10,927 nt of DNA from CALMSM01 sp964534095 (GTDB taxonomy: Bacteria > Patescibacteriota > Saccharimonadia > Saccharimonadales > CALMSM01): assembly GCA_964534095.1 (NCBI GenBank), contig CAZHPF010000027.1, positions 1 through 10,927 of the forward strand, in the 5' to 3' direction. Shown piece by piece: positions 1 through 8,000 of this stretch. Position numbers and translations under genes: made by a program. The notes beneath the pieces were generated by a model. The model was not told the DNA's origin. It did no database searches and saw only the letters and a program-made list of their open reading frames with translations. The stretch's first letter is position 1. Each line of letters starts with the position of its first letter.

Positions 1-726
1 TTCATCAATGTTAGCAAGCATTCGATCTACTCCCGCCGTGTAGCTCTGTTGTACTTCGCCGAAATATACCCATGGATGATACGAAACATAAGTCCTGTGG
101 TGCTCTGGTAGTTTTGGCGGATCATATGTGTTTGGTTGGGCGTGGTCAAAATCTTCGTCACGAATAGCTTCACCTTCAAGTGAACGAAGCACTGACTTTA
201 AGTAGAGAAGTTTACCTTGATATGCTCCTTCGGGGTCTTCTGCGCGGCGGTGTACTTGGATAGCTCTCGCTGGGTCTACGGCGTGTTCAAAGTAGCCGGC
301 TGGCACAACGCCATCCTCTAGAGCTTGTGTTAGTACAGCTGGCCCCACCCACTTATTTGTATCCAGCGTCTCGAGTAATGCAGGAGGTACAATGGCATAT
401 CGGATAACCTTGAAGCCGTGTCGTGTTCCATAAAATCGTGAGTCTGATGCAAAGTCAGGCTCTTCTCCCTCTATAAGATTGACTTCCTCTGGGCCTTCTA
501 ACCCATACTCCTCACTCTCGCGACTCCATGTCCTTATACGGTTTTCCGGAGCAGCGTCTAACAAAGCAAAGCCGATTGCTCCATATTGGCTCACACGCAC
601 ATCACCCATCAGACTCAGAGCTGGTCGTGTTTCCATAAGTGCTGCAGCTTCTGGTAGCGCAATCTCGCGCGCAGGTATACGTTCGGGAAAGATATTTCCC
701 GGAAAAACTTCCAATCCATTTGACAT
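1..726 (-). CDS. Unrecognised protein, C-terminus cut off by window edge
   Basis: An uninterrupted reading frame of 242 codons runs from an ATG at 726-724 off the left edge, so the C-terminus is missing. An in-frame TAG lies five codons upstream of the ATG, so this is the first possible start. The visible protein begins MSNGLEVFPGNIFPERIPAR. It is acidic and soluble-looking: no signal peptide, no membrane segment, no cysteine in the visible part. Several aromatic/His-rich patches occur near residues 98-110 (RFYGTRHGFKVIRY) and 209-222 (HHRTYVSYHPWVYF). I recognise no family. It is divergently arranged with the malic enzyme gene and shares a -35 element with it. Its promoter predicts a leaderless or nearly leaderless mRNA, and no Shine-Dalgarno sequence is visible. 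That this is a real gene is supported by frame length, promoter fit and a protein-like composition; its function is unknown. Confidence 0.8.
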   Translation of the reverse strand, partial: MSNGLEVFPGNIFPERIPAREIALPEAAALMETRPALSLMGDVRVSQYGAIGFALLDAAPENRIRTWSRESEEYGLEGPEEVNLIEGEEPDFASDSRFYGTRHGFKVIRYAIVPPALLETLDTNKWVGPAVLTQALEDGVVPAGYFEHAVDPARAIQVHRRAEDPEGAYQGKLLYLKSVLRSLEGEAIRDEDFDHAQPNTYDPPKLPEHHRTYVSYHPWVYFGEVQQSYTAGVDRMLANIDE

Positions 727-735
727 TATGTCACT

Positions 736-764
736 AAAATACTACAGCTATGTTTAATTGTCAA
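736..764 (-). promoter_or_regulatory. Promoter of the leftmost minus-strand gene
   Basis: Read on the minus strand: TTGACA (complement of 759-764, perfect -35), a 17-bp spacer, TATTTT (complement of 736-741, 4/6 to the -10 consensus), then 9 bases to the ATG at 726. The predicted start of transcription therefore lies on or within about two bases of the start codon. The -35 overlaps that of the divergent malic enzyme promoter. Assignment is by consensus only. Confidence 0.6.
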
Positions 765-786
765 ACAGAAGCAACTCAGCTATGCT
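758..786 (+). promoter_or_regulatory. Malic enzyme promoter, leaderless type
   Basis: TTGTCA (758-763, 5/6 to the -35 consensus), a spacer of exactly 17 bp, TATGCT (781-786, 4/6 to the -10 consensus), then 7 bases to the ATG at 794. Transcription would begin at about the A of that ATG. This argues against in-frame starts further upstream at 758 (TTG, itself inside the -35) and 782 (ATG, inside the -10). Confidence 0.6.
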
Positions 787-793
787 GGAAACT

Positions 794-1927
794 ATGGATT
801 ATGCAGAAGAAGCGCTAGAGCAACACAAAAAGTTAAAAGGTAAGATTGCCATTCGACTCAAGGATACGCTTGACAGTAAAGATAAACTGAGTACCTACTA
901 CACTCCCGGTGTAGCCGCCGTGTCTTCATACGTAGCAGAACATCCTGAAAAAGCACGTGACTACACGTGGCTGAATAACTCCGTTGCGGTTATTAGCGAC
1001 GGGTCTGCCGTGCTCGGACTTGGCAACATCGGCCCATATGGTGCCCTGCCTGTTATGGAAGGCAAATCAATGCTGTTTAAGCACTTCGCGGATATTGATG
1101 CGGTGCCGATTGTACTGGACGTCCATACAGCAGACGAAATTGTAGCGGCAGTCAAAGCGATCGCTCCCAGTTTCGGCGGGATTAACCTGGAAGACATCGC
1201 GGCTCCACTTTGCTTTGAAATCGAGGAGCGCCTAAAAAGTGAACTAGCTATCCCCGTATTTCACGATGACCAACATGGTACTGCGGTAGTCGTGCTCGCT
1301 GGGCTTGTCAATGCTATGAAGGTTACGGGTCGCACACTCCGCAACTGCCGTATTGTTTGTGTTGGGGCTGGTGCTGCTGGTACAGCTATTATGAAGCTTC
1401 TGCATCACTATGCTCAGCCTGAAATTTTGGCAATCGATAGCAAAGGCATTGTATCTATTGATCGAGACGACTTAAACGATGAAAAACGAAAGCTGCTAGA
1501 TTTTACAAACCCCCGTGATATTGATGGCAGCCTTGCTGATGCCCTCAATGGCGCAGATATTTTTATTGGCGTATCAAAAGCAGGGCTACTTACGGCCGAC
1601 ATGGTCAGGACGATGGCAAAAGATCCTATCATCTTTGCAATGGCTAATCCTACCCCAGAAATTATGCCAGACGAGGCCAAACAAGCAGGCGTGGCTATTA
1701 TGGCGACCGGTCGGAGCGATTTTCCTAATCAGGTTAACAATGCCCTGGCCTTTCCGGGGATATTCAGAGGCGCACTTGATAACAAAGTACGAAAAATCAC
1801 TGAGAAGCACAAAATAGCAGCAGCCGAAGTAATCGCCGGACTGGTCGAAAACCCATCACCCGAAGAAATCATCCCCAGTGTCCTTAACGAAAGACTAGTG
1901 CCAGAAATTGCTAAAGTAATTACCTGA
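794..1927 (+). CDS. Malic enzyme (malate dehydrogenase, oxaloacetate-decarboxylating)
   Basis: Oxidatively decarboxylates L-malate to pyruvate and CO2 with reduction of NAD(P), in the cytoplasm. The 377-residue protein is of the short bacterial type (YtsJ/MaeB N-terminal domain), with no phosphotransacetylase-like extension. Visible landmarks: YYTPGV with the catalytic Tyr36; EGKSMLFKHFADIDA with the catalytic Lys91; metal-binding NLEDI (Glu133, Asp134) and PVFHDDQHGT (Asp158/159); Rossmann motif GAGAAG at 191-196; MANPTPEI at 283-290; and GRSDFPNQVNNALAFPGIFR at 306-325. The start at 794 gives MDYAEEALEQHKK, which aligns with the N-terminus of Bacillus YtsJ as I remember it without overhang, and fits the promoter; 782 (ATG) is the alternative. 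The Rossmann region does not let me decide between NAD and NADP. The gene is monocistronic, ends in TGA, and converges on the pilus ATPase gene 28 bp away. Confidence 0.95.
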   Translation: MDYAEEALEQHKKLKGKIAIRLKDTLDSKDKLSTYYTPGVAAVSSYVAEHPEKARDYTWLNNSVAVISDGSAVLGLGNIGPYGALPVMEGKSMLFKHFADIDAVPIVLDVHTADEIVAAVKAIAPSFGGINLEDIAAPLCFEIEERLKSELAIPVFHDDQHGTAVVVLAGLVNAMKVTGRTLRNCRIVCVGAGAAGTAIMKLLHHYAQPEILAIDSKGIVSIDRDDLNDEKRKLLDFTNPRDIDGSLADALNGADIFIGVSKAGLLTADMVRTMAKDPIIFAMANPTPEIMPDEAKQAGVAIMATGRSDFPNQVNNALAFPGIFRGALDNKVRKITEKHKIAAAEVIAGLVENPSPEEIIPSVLNERLVPEIAKVIT

Positions 1928-1955
1928 CCTTATCTTTTTACTATTCAATATTTGT

Positions 1956-3554
1956 CTAGCCTACTACGCGGAAGAGTTCATCTAGAGTTGTTTCTCCGCT
2001 GAGTACCCGTAACACGCCGTCTTGGAGCATAGTTCTCATGCCACTAGCAACCGCTGCTGACTCTATCTGTTGAGTTGTGAGGTTGTGGCCGTTCGTCATG
2101 AGTTCGCCTACTTTTCCGGTCATAGTGAACTGTTCACGCAGGGCGATCTGACCCTTAAAGCCAAATGGGTTTTCCTCTGATTTACCAGGCTTATAAAGTT
2201 TCAGCCCATCTAAAGAGGGTGCTTTCGTCCCAGGAGGTAGACCCGCCACGACTTGTGCAAGCCATGTTTTTACTTTCTGGTCTGGTTCATACGGCTGTTT
2301 GGTCGCGTCGTCTAACCGGCGAACTAATCGTTGAGCCATAATCAGCCGGATAGCAGATACAAACAAAGGGTTTTCCCCAATAATATCGGCTAGACGTGTG
2401 AGAGCCGCGGCGGCAGAGCTGGCGTGGAACGTAGAGAGCACTAAATGACCAGTGAGCGCAGCTTGCAACGCCGTCTTCGCAGTGTTGCCGTCCCTGATTT
2501 CACCCACCATGACAATGTCGGGATCAAGCCGCAGAATAGCTTTAAGCCGTTCAGCAAACCCGCCTTCGGTAACTTGTTCACCTGTCAGCGGGATCTGCAC
2601 GATGCCGGGGAACTGATACTCGACCGGGTCTTCGATCGTGATAATTTTGCGCTCTTCGTTGTTGAGACTGTTCAGCATAGAGTAAAGCGTTGTGGTTTTA
2701 CCTGAACCGGTCGGACCAACTACCATCACAAGCCCGCTTGGTTTGGAAATGATTGCATCAACTACCTTTCGTTGCGGCACAGAAAGGCCGAGCCTATCCA
2801 ACGTGAACATTGTTTTGTCCATATTAAAAATACGCATAACCATATCCATGCCGTTGACGGTCGGCACACTTTCAAGCCGAACATTAACATCTACCTGCGT
2901 ATTGTCAGCCATAGTAATACGCTGTGAGATATGACCCTGTTGAGCCTCGTTCGCCGCAGTGGAGATGTTTGCGGCGCTGGCAATAGCAGAGAGTAGTACA
3001 CGGTATTTATCTGGGGAAAGCCTGGCTACTTCGTGCAAGACGCCATCTATACGAAAACGAATGCGAATATCATCACGTTGGGTTTCAATATGGATGTCAG
3101 AAGATTCCAAGCCATGGGCTTGGCTTACTAAATACGCCAGCATGTCATCGGCACGGACTTGGCTAAGCATGTGCGAAACTTTTTCTATCTGGTCTACGTT
3201 TTTAGCATCCGCGATAGAAATGTCATGGTATTCAACTTTCTTGGGTGGATCGTAGAGCTGCATGTACTCTCGATACCCTGTATCGGAAATAAGTACAAAA
3301 ACAGCTTTTTGATCTAGAAAGCGATTACGCAAGTCTGTCATAGTTTTCTGCGAAGTATTGTTGGTGACACCAAACGTTATGTTGTGTGGGTCGGCAATAA
3401 CAGGTACTATTCGCAGGCTATAGAGTTCTTGCAGGGTCAAAATATCTTTATAGAGCCGCTTGTTACTTCCTGATGTATCGAAATATTCCAGGTTGAGTAT
3501 TTCGGCGCGTCGCTTGGTGTTTTGTTCGTCGATCTGTCGTTGTTCCAGAGCCAT
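1956..3554 (-). CDS. pilB: Type IV pilus assembly ATPase, PilB/GspE family, cysteine-free
   Basis: Hexameric cytoplasmic ATPase that drives pilus extension (or type II-like secretion) with an inner-membrane PilC-type partner. Numbered from the ATG at 3554 (532 aa): an N-terminal T2SSE_N/MshEN-like domain at roughly 30-110; the two-lobed secretion ATPase from about 120; Walker A GPTGSGKTT at 280-288; Asp box IEDPVEY at 307-313; Walker B DPDIVMVGEIRD at 344-355; His box TGHLVLSTFH at 368-377. All catalytic elements are present. The sequence after QRLVRRL reads DDATKQPYEPD where PilB/GspE proteins usually have the first CxxC of a zinc-binding tetracysteine motif, and the protein has no cysteine at all. 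An in-frame ATG at 3581 would add nine residues (MSFSRIIPL). I prefer 3554 because a perfect TATAAT ends 7 bases before it and would cut off the longer form. No other pilus genes are in the window. Confidence 0.92.
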   Translation of the reverse strand: MALEQRQIDEQNTKRRAEILNLEYFDTSGSNKRLYKDILTLQELYSLRIVPVIADPHNITFGVTNNTSQKTMTDLRNRFLDQKAVFVLISDTGYREYMQLYDPPKKVEYHDISIADAKNVDQIEKVSHMLSQVRADDMLAYLVSQAHGLESSDIHIETQRDDIRIRFRIDGVLHEVARLSPDKYRVLLSAIASAANISTAANEAQQGHISQRITMADNTQVDVNVRLESVPTVNGMDMVMRIFNMDKTMFTLDRLGLSVPQRKVVDAIISKPSGLVMVVGPTGSGKTTTLYSMLNSLNNEERKIITIEDPVEYQFPGIVQIPLTGEQVTEGGFAERLKAILRLDPDIVMVGEIRDGNTAKTALQAALTGHLVLSTFHASSAAAALTRLADIIGENPLFVSAIRLIMAQRLVRRLDDATKQPYEPDQKVKTWLAQVVAGLPPGTKAPSLDGLKLYKPGKSEENPFGFKGQIALREQFTMTGKVGELMTNGHNLTTQQIESAAVASGMRTMLQDGVLRVLSGETTLDELFRVVG

Positions 3555-3561
3555 AAGCGGT

Positions 3562-3591
3562 ATTATACGCGAGAAACTCATGCTTTGACAA
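3562..3591 (-). promoter_or_regulatory. pilB promoter, leaderless type
   Basis: Minus strand: TTGTCA (complement of 3586-3591, 5/6 to the -35 consensus), an 18-bp spacer, TATAAT (complement of 3562-3567, perfect -10), 7 bases, then the ATG at 3554. This is the best -10 in the window. Its -35 overlaps that of the divergent methyltransferase promoter by five bases. Confidence 0.7.
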
Positions 3592-3612
3592 TCATACTAT
3601 ACGCCGTAGACT
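3585..3612 (+). promoter_or_regulatory. SpoU methyltransferase promoter, leaderless type
   Basis: TTGACA (3585-3590, perfect -35), a 16-bp spacer, TAGACT (3607-3612, 4/6), 6 bases, then the ATG at 3619. No Shine-Dalgarno sequence precedes the ATG. Confidence 0.6.
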
Positions 3613-3618
3613 ACACGT

Positions 3619-4116
3619 ATGCGTCAGATCGTTATTATTGCCCATAATTTGCGGAGTGTCCATAACGTTGGCTCGCTGCTGAGAACAGCCGAGGGCATGG
3701 GTGTAGCAACGGTGTACCTAAGTGGATATACTCCTCACCCGCCAGTTGAGCATGATAGCCGCTTGCCTCACGAAGCCCAAAAGACTGGTCGGCAAATCCA
3801 TAAAACTGCGATTGGCGCCGAAGAAACTCAACCATGGTGTTATATACAGGACATTACACAGGTTTTTGCTCAGTTACGGCTGGAACACTACTCTATTTGC
3901 GCGGTGGAACAGGCAGAAGGCTCTACGCCGCTTAACAAGTTTGAACCTGGAGAAAAAGTGGCATTAGTGATTGGCCGCGAAGTTGAAGGGATCGAAGCTG
4001 CGGTACTAGAGCAGTGCGACCAGATCGTAGAAATACCGATGTTCGGGCAAAAGGAATCTTACAATGTGGTGCAGGCAGCGGCTATGGCGCTGTATCATTG
4101 CCGATTTTTTATATAA
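3619..4116 (+). CDS. SpoU-family (SPOUT/TrmH-like) RNA 2'-O-methyltransferase
   Basis: Predicted to transfer a methyl group from S-adenosylmethionine to a ribose 2'-OH in tRNA or rRNA. At 165 residues it is a bare SPOUT catalytic domain with no N-terminal RNA-binding extension. Motif 1 is LRSVHNVGSLLRTAEGMGV (residues 11-29; Asn16 and Arg22 are the conserved polar residues). Motif 2 is VALVIGREVEGI (114-125). Motif 3 is IPMFGQKESYNVVQAAAMAL (139-158), with Asn149 in the knot that binds the methyl donor. The stretch YLSGYTPHPP followed by HKTAIGAEETQPW is typical of small SpoU proteins from several phyla, so the exact target nucleoside cannot be assigned. It sits divergently from pilB across a 64-bp region with two overlapping promoters. 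The membrane CAP gene downstream has its own -10. Confidence 0.9.
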   Translation: MRQIVIIAHNLRSVHNVGSLLRTAEGMGVATVYLSGYTPHPPVEHDSRLPHEAQKTGRQIHKTAIGAEETQPWCYIQDITQVFAQLRLEHYSICAVEQAEGSTPLNKFEPGEKVALVIGREVEGIEAAVLEQCDQIVEIPMFGQKESYNVVQAAAMALYHCRFFI

Positions 4117-4141
4117 TAATCTCGTGACTTTAGGTCTGATT

Positions 4142-4150
4142 TGTTATACT
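4142..4150 (+). promoter_or_regulatory. Extended -10 promoter of the CAP-domain gene
   Basis: TGT-TATACT is an extended -10 (TG at 4142-4143, hexamer at 4145-4150, 5/6 to consensus), followed by 8 bases and the ATG at 4159. No convincing -35 is seen, as expected for an extended -10 promoter; GTGACT at 4124-4129 is too close to be ideal. A second perfect TATAAT at 4112-4117 would instead give a leader of roughly 35 bases and remains an alternative. Confidence 0.55.
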
Positions 4151-4158
4151 TTAAGCAT

Positions 4159-5019
4159 ATGCCCTATAAACAAAAACATAGAACACTCAGTACTCCAAAA
4201 CCCGTAAGCAAGCGCGACCACCGGCACTATTGGCCGTATCTGCCGCTGCTGATTGTAACCTTTGGGCTGTTCAGCGTATTGTTTTTGAGTAATATGCGTG
4301 CCACGCAAGTGCTTGGCAGCAGCGAAGGTATCGGTAATGATAGTCTTTTGACCGCTACAAACGATATTCGTCATGCCCAACGCCGAACGACACTTGCGGC
4401 TAACTCGGCACTAAATCGTGCCGCGCAATCTAAAGCTAACGACATGGTAGCTCGCAATTATTGGTCGCATACTACCCCGGACGGTAAACAACCTTGGTCA
4501 TTTATTGATCGCACGGGATACACATACCAAGTAGTGGGCGAAAACTTAGCCTATGGCTTTAGCAGCAGCGATGAAGTAATCAGAGGGTGGCTCAATAGTC
4601 CTTCCCACCGGGAAAATTTACTGAGCAGCGATTACAGCGAGGTCGGGTTTGGGATAGCCGACAGTGATAACTTTAATCGGTCAGGGCCAGAGACAGTAGT
4701 CGTAGCTGTATACGCCAAGCCGGGCTATCTGGCCAGCGGCACCGAAAAAGGCGTATTAAGCAACCAAATGTCTCAAAACTTTGGGATTACACGATTGGAA
4801 ACGCTAACAGGTATACAAGGCCAAGCCGCCGTGTTTATAGTAGGGCTCTTGACGGGTGCGGTAATGATAGCACTCCTCGTAAAGCATATGGCAGCGCTCA
4901 AACGAATCTTTGTAGACAGTGAACGGTTTGTCATTCATCATCCGGTTTTCGATGTTACATTGGTAGCGCTGCTTATTATTGGGTCTTTCTTGTCACAAAC
5001 CGTAGGGTTTGTCCGTTAA
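4159..5019 (+). CDS. Membrane-anchored CAP/SCP-domain (YkwD-like) extracytoplasmic protein
   Basis: The 286-residue protein has a basic N-terminus (KQKHR, SKRDHRH), a membrane segment at about 27-45, a CAP (cysteine-rich secretory protein/antigen 5/PR-1) domain at about 64-187, and two more membrane segments near 223-243 and 264-284 joined by a basic loop. CAP hallmarks are present: NYWSHTTPDG with His104, GENLAYG with Glu128, WLNSPSHRENLL with His150, and GFGIADS. By the positive-inside rule the CAP domain lies outside the cell. Bacterial CAP proteins of this kind have no single agreed activity, so I infer only an envelope or surface role. The start is taken at 4159 (ATG) because the in-frame TTG at 4141 lies upstream of the -10. 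It converges on dnaE with only 6 bp between the two stop codons. Confidence 0.88.
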   Translation: MPYKQKHRTLSTPKPVSKRDHRHYWPYLPLLIVTFGLFSVLFLSNMRATQVLGSSEGIGNDSLLTATNDIRHAQRRTTLAANSALNRAAQSKANDMVARNYWSHTTPDGKQPWSFIDRTGYTYQVVGENLAYGFSSSDEVIRGWLNSPSHRENLLSSDYSEVGFGIADSDNFNRSGPETVVVAVYAKPGYLASGTEKGVLSNQMSQNFGITRLETLTGIQGQAAVFIVGLLTGAVMIALLVKHMAALKRIFVDSERFVIHHPVFDVTLVALLIIGSFLSQTVGFVR

Positions 5020-5025
5020 TACTTG

Positions 5026-8000
5026 CTAGGCGATTTTGACGTTGGCACTACCCACCGTGTCTTGCAGGGCAACAACTGCCCCGTCAGTTACAACACCGCC
5101 TGGCAAGCGAATGATCTGTTTCGCCTGATCTGAACCTACTACTAAAACAACCTCGGTGTCGCCCGGATGAGTGTCAATAATATGCTTTATGCTACGGAGC
5201 TTATCTTGGTCGGCTGAAGTCGTAAGACGCACAAACACTCGCTGCATAGGAGCGGGGGCTGAAGGTTTCTTTAGTGTAACTTTTACCTTACTACTCTTTA
5301 GCGGCCGGGGTTTTTTGCCGGTTGCTTGGTACGCCGCAGCTTGCTCATGGGTAATTTCTCTGGCGTCATCAACCAAAAGCTTTATCTCTGTTGTGACATT
5401 CCCATCGCGGTCACTAGTGTCGACTTTGCCTTTGACAATTACGATTCTGTCGCGTTCCCATACTCCTAGAGTTTGCTGGTAAATGCTAGGGAACAGTATT
5501 AATTCCACCTCCGCAAACAAGTCAGCAATCTTAACAAATGCCATTTTTTGACCATTTTTTGTAGTAATTTCCCGAAATTCTACGATAGAGCCCCCCACTG
5601 TCACAGCTTTTCCGTTATGGTCGACTTGAAGTGTGTTCAGCGGTACAGTTTGTTCAGCCAATATCGTAGAAAACGCTTCTAACGGCTGCTGCGACAGATA
5701 TAACCCGAGCAGTTCTCTCTCCCACCCTAAGAGTTCTCTCGGCGTATAGGGTACAGAGGGAGCAACCAGCGCAAGTTGCGGGCCTGCAGAAGAAGGCTTG
5801 TCGGAAGCTTCCAGTCCGAATCCACTAAAAAGGTCAGTCTGGCCAAGCTGCTTTTGTTTATGGACGCGCTGGCCGTATGCGATGATGGTCTCGATACTAT
5901 GAAGCAGGGTTGAACGGTCACCAAACCTGTCAAACGCGCCGGCTTTTACAAGACTATCGATTGCCTTTCGATTTACTACAGAGGTATTGACACGCCCCAG
6001 GAACGCTTCCAGGCTCTCGAACGATCCTTCTTTGTCCCGTGCCTCCAGAATATTTTCTACAGCGCCGGTGCCGACATTTTTTATTGCCGACATCCCAAAC
6101 CGTATTTTTGTTTTTTTGCCTGGCACAACGGCAAACTCTATGAACGACTCGTTGACATCTGGAGGCAACACTTCTATCCCCATGTGTTTACATTCGGTAA
6201 TTTCGATAGCCAGGCGATCCGTGTCATTAAAGTCGCTTGTCATAAGCGCGGCCATAAACGCGGCCGGAAAATGCGCTTTTAAGTATGCGGTTTGATATGA
6301 AATAAGCCCGTAACAAGCGGAGTGTGATTTGTTAAAACAGTAGTCGGCAAAACCCAGCAAGTCTTGCCAAAACTTTTCAATAACGGTTTCATCTACGCCA
6401 TTTTTTACTGCTCCGCGGATAAAGTCGATGCGCATTTTTTCCATGACATCAAGCTTCTTTTTACCGATAGCCTTGCGAAGTGTATCTGCCTCGCCGCCGC
6501 TAAAGCCGCAAACATCGCGGGAAATCTGCATTACTTGCTCCTGATACACCAGTACCCCAAAGGTATTTTTAAGTGCTGGCTCCATGAGCCGATGAGGGTA
6601 GATAACTTCTTCTTGCTTGTTTTTTCGTTTAATGAAGCTGTCTGTCAGACCGGCTGACAGCGGTCCTGGCCGGTACAATGCACCCATGGCAATTACATCG
6701 TCAAACTCGGTTGGCTTCAGTTCGCGCAAGTATCGCTTCATCCCTGACGACTCAAACTGGAAAATACCAGTAGTGTCACCCCGCTGTAACAGTTTGAACG
6801 TTTCCTGGTCGTCTAACGGAATGGTATTAATGTCAATATCTTTATCATAAACACGCTTAATGATACGCAAAGCATTCTTGATAATTGTCAGGTTGCTAAG
6901 CCCCAAAAAATCCATTTTCAACAGCCCCAACTCCTCAATGGGACCCATGCTGTACTGAGTCGAGATAACACCTTTTTGAGCCATTTCCAGTGGTGCGAAC
7001 TTCACAATCTCATCAGGCGCAATGACCACGCCGGCGGCATGAACACCGTGACTGCGGATTGTACCTTCTAGCCGAACTGCTTGATCAAGCACCATTTTGG
7101 CGGTTGCGTTTGATTCGTATTCGCGCGCAAGGTCAGGGTTTTCAACTATCGATTTTTCGAGTGGGATGTGTCGGCCTTGCACTGGCGGCGGAATCATTTT
7201 GGCCAGCCGGTCAGCTTCGGCATACGGGACTTGTAGTACGCGAGATACATCACGTACAGCGTTACGGGCAAACATACGGCCAAACGTCACGATATTAGCC
7301 ACTCTGTCCTTGCCATACTTTTGCACGCAATATTGGATAACTTCATCGCGACGGCTGTCTTGAATGTCGATATCCACGTCAGGCATACTGATACGGTCGG
7401 GGTTTAAGAATCGTTCAAACAATAGATCGTATGAGAGAGGGTCAAGTTCGGTTATTTTGAGTGCATAGGCAATAATCGAACCTGCCGCGCTACCGCGACC
7501 AGGACCAAACACAATTCCTTGATCTTTTCCCCAGTTAATAAAATCTTGGATGATAAGGAAGTAGCCATTGAACCCCATACTCTCAATTACCGACAGTTCA
7601 TAGGCTGCCCGATCATTTATATTTTTTTTGAGCAGTTTTTTGACAGCAGGAATGCTAAGTTTTTGTGCCTTCGCTTCGCTCACTCCACCATAACGCCAGG
7701 CAAGGCCGTGATAGACGAGCTTGTGCAGATAAGACTTTTCGTCTTCACCTGCGGGCGTAGGAAACTTAGGGATGAGGATTTTCCCCAGGTCAATTGACAC
7801 ATCGCAGCGGTCAGCAATCGCACGTGTGTTAGTAATCACCTCGGGACAGGCATCTCCCCATCGCTTGATAACTTCAGCAGGTTCGGCAACATGCAGAGGG
7901 AAATCTTTTAGGCTCATGCGTTTTTCGTCAGACAAAAAAGAGCCAGTACCTACACAAAGCAAGATTTCATGAGCATCCTGGTCTTCGTGCCGTAGATAAT

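Noticed and set aside
479..757. Open frame of 92 codons on the plus strand
   Set aside because: It lies antisense to the well-supported minus-strand gene 1-726, runs into the divergent promoter region, and its Ser/Arg-rich translation is typical of a shadow frame.
758..793. Longer malic enzyme starting at TTG 758 or ATG 782
   Set aside because: The TTG is part of the -35 box and the ATG at 782 is inside the -10; the family N-terminus aligns with the ATG at 794.
1925..1927. Possible UGA recoding (Gracilibacteria/SR1 code)
   Set aside because: TGA terminates the malic enzyme exactly at the family C-terminus, and the other reading frames are complete without UGA read-through.
3555..3581. Longer PilB starting at ATG 3581
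   Set aside because: The perfect TATAAT at 3562-3567 lies downstream of this ATG. A TATGAT nine bases upstream of 3581 has no acceptable -35. Not fully excluded.
4112..4117. Perfect TATAAT as the main CAP-gene promoter
   Set aside because: It overlaps the methyltransferase stop codon and has no -35 at the right distance; the extended -10 nearer the ATG fits the window-wide pattern better. It may still be a secondary start.
4141..4158. CAP protein starting at TTG 4141
   Set aside because: It overlaps the extended -10, adds only six residues without family support, and has no ribosome binding site.
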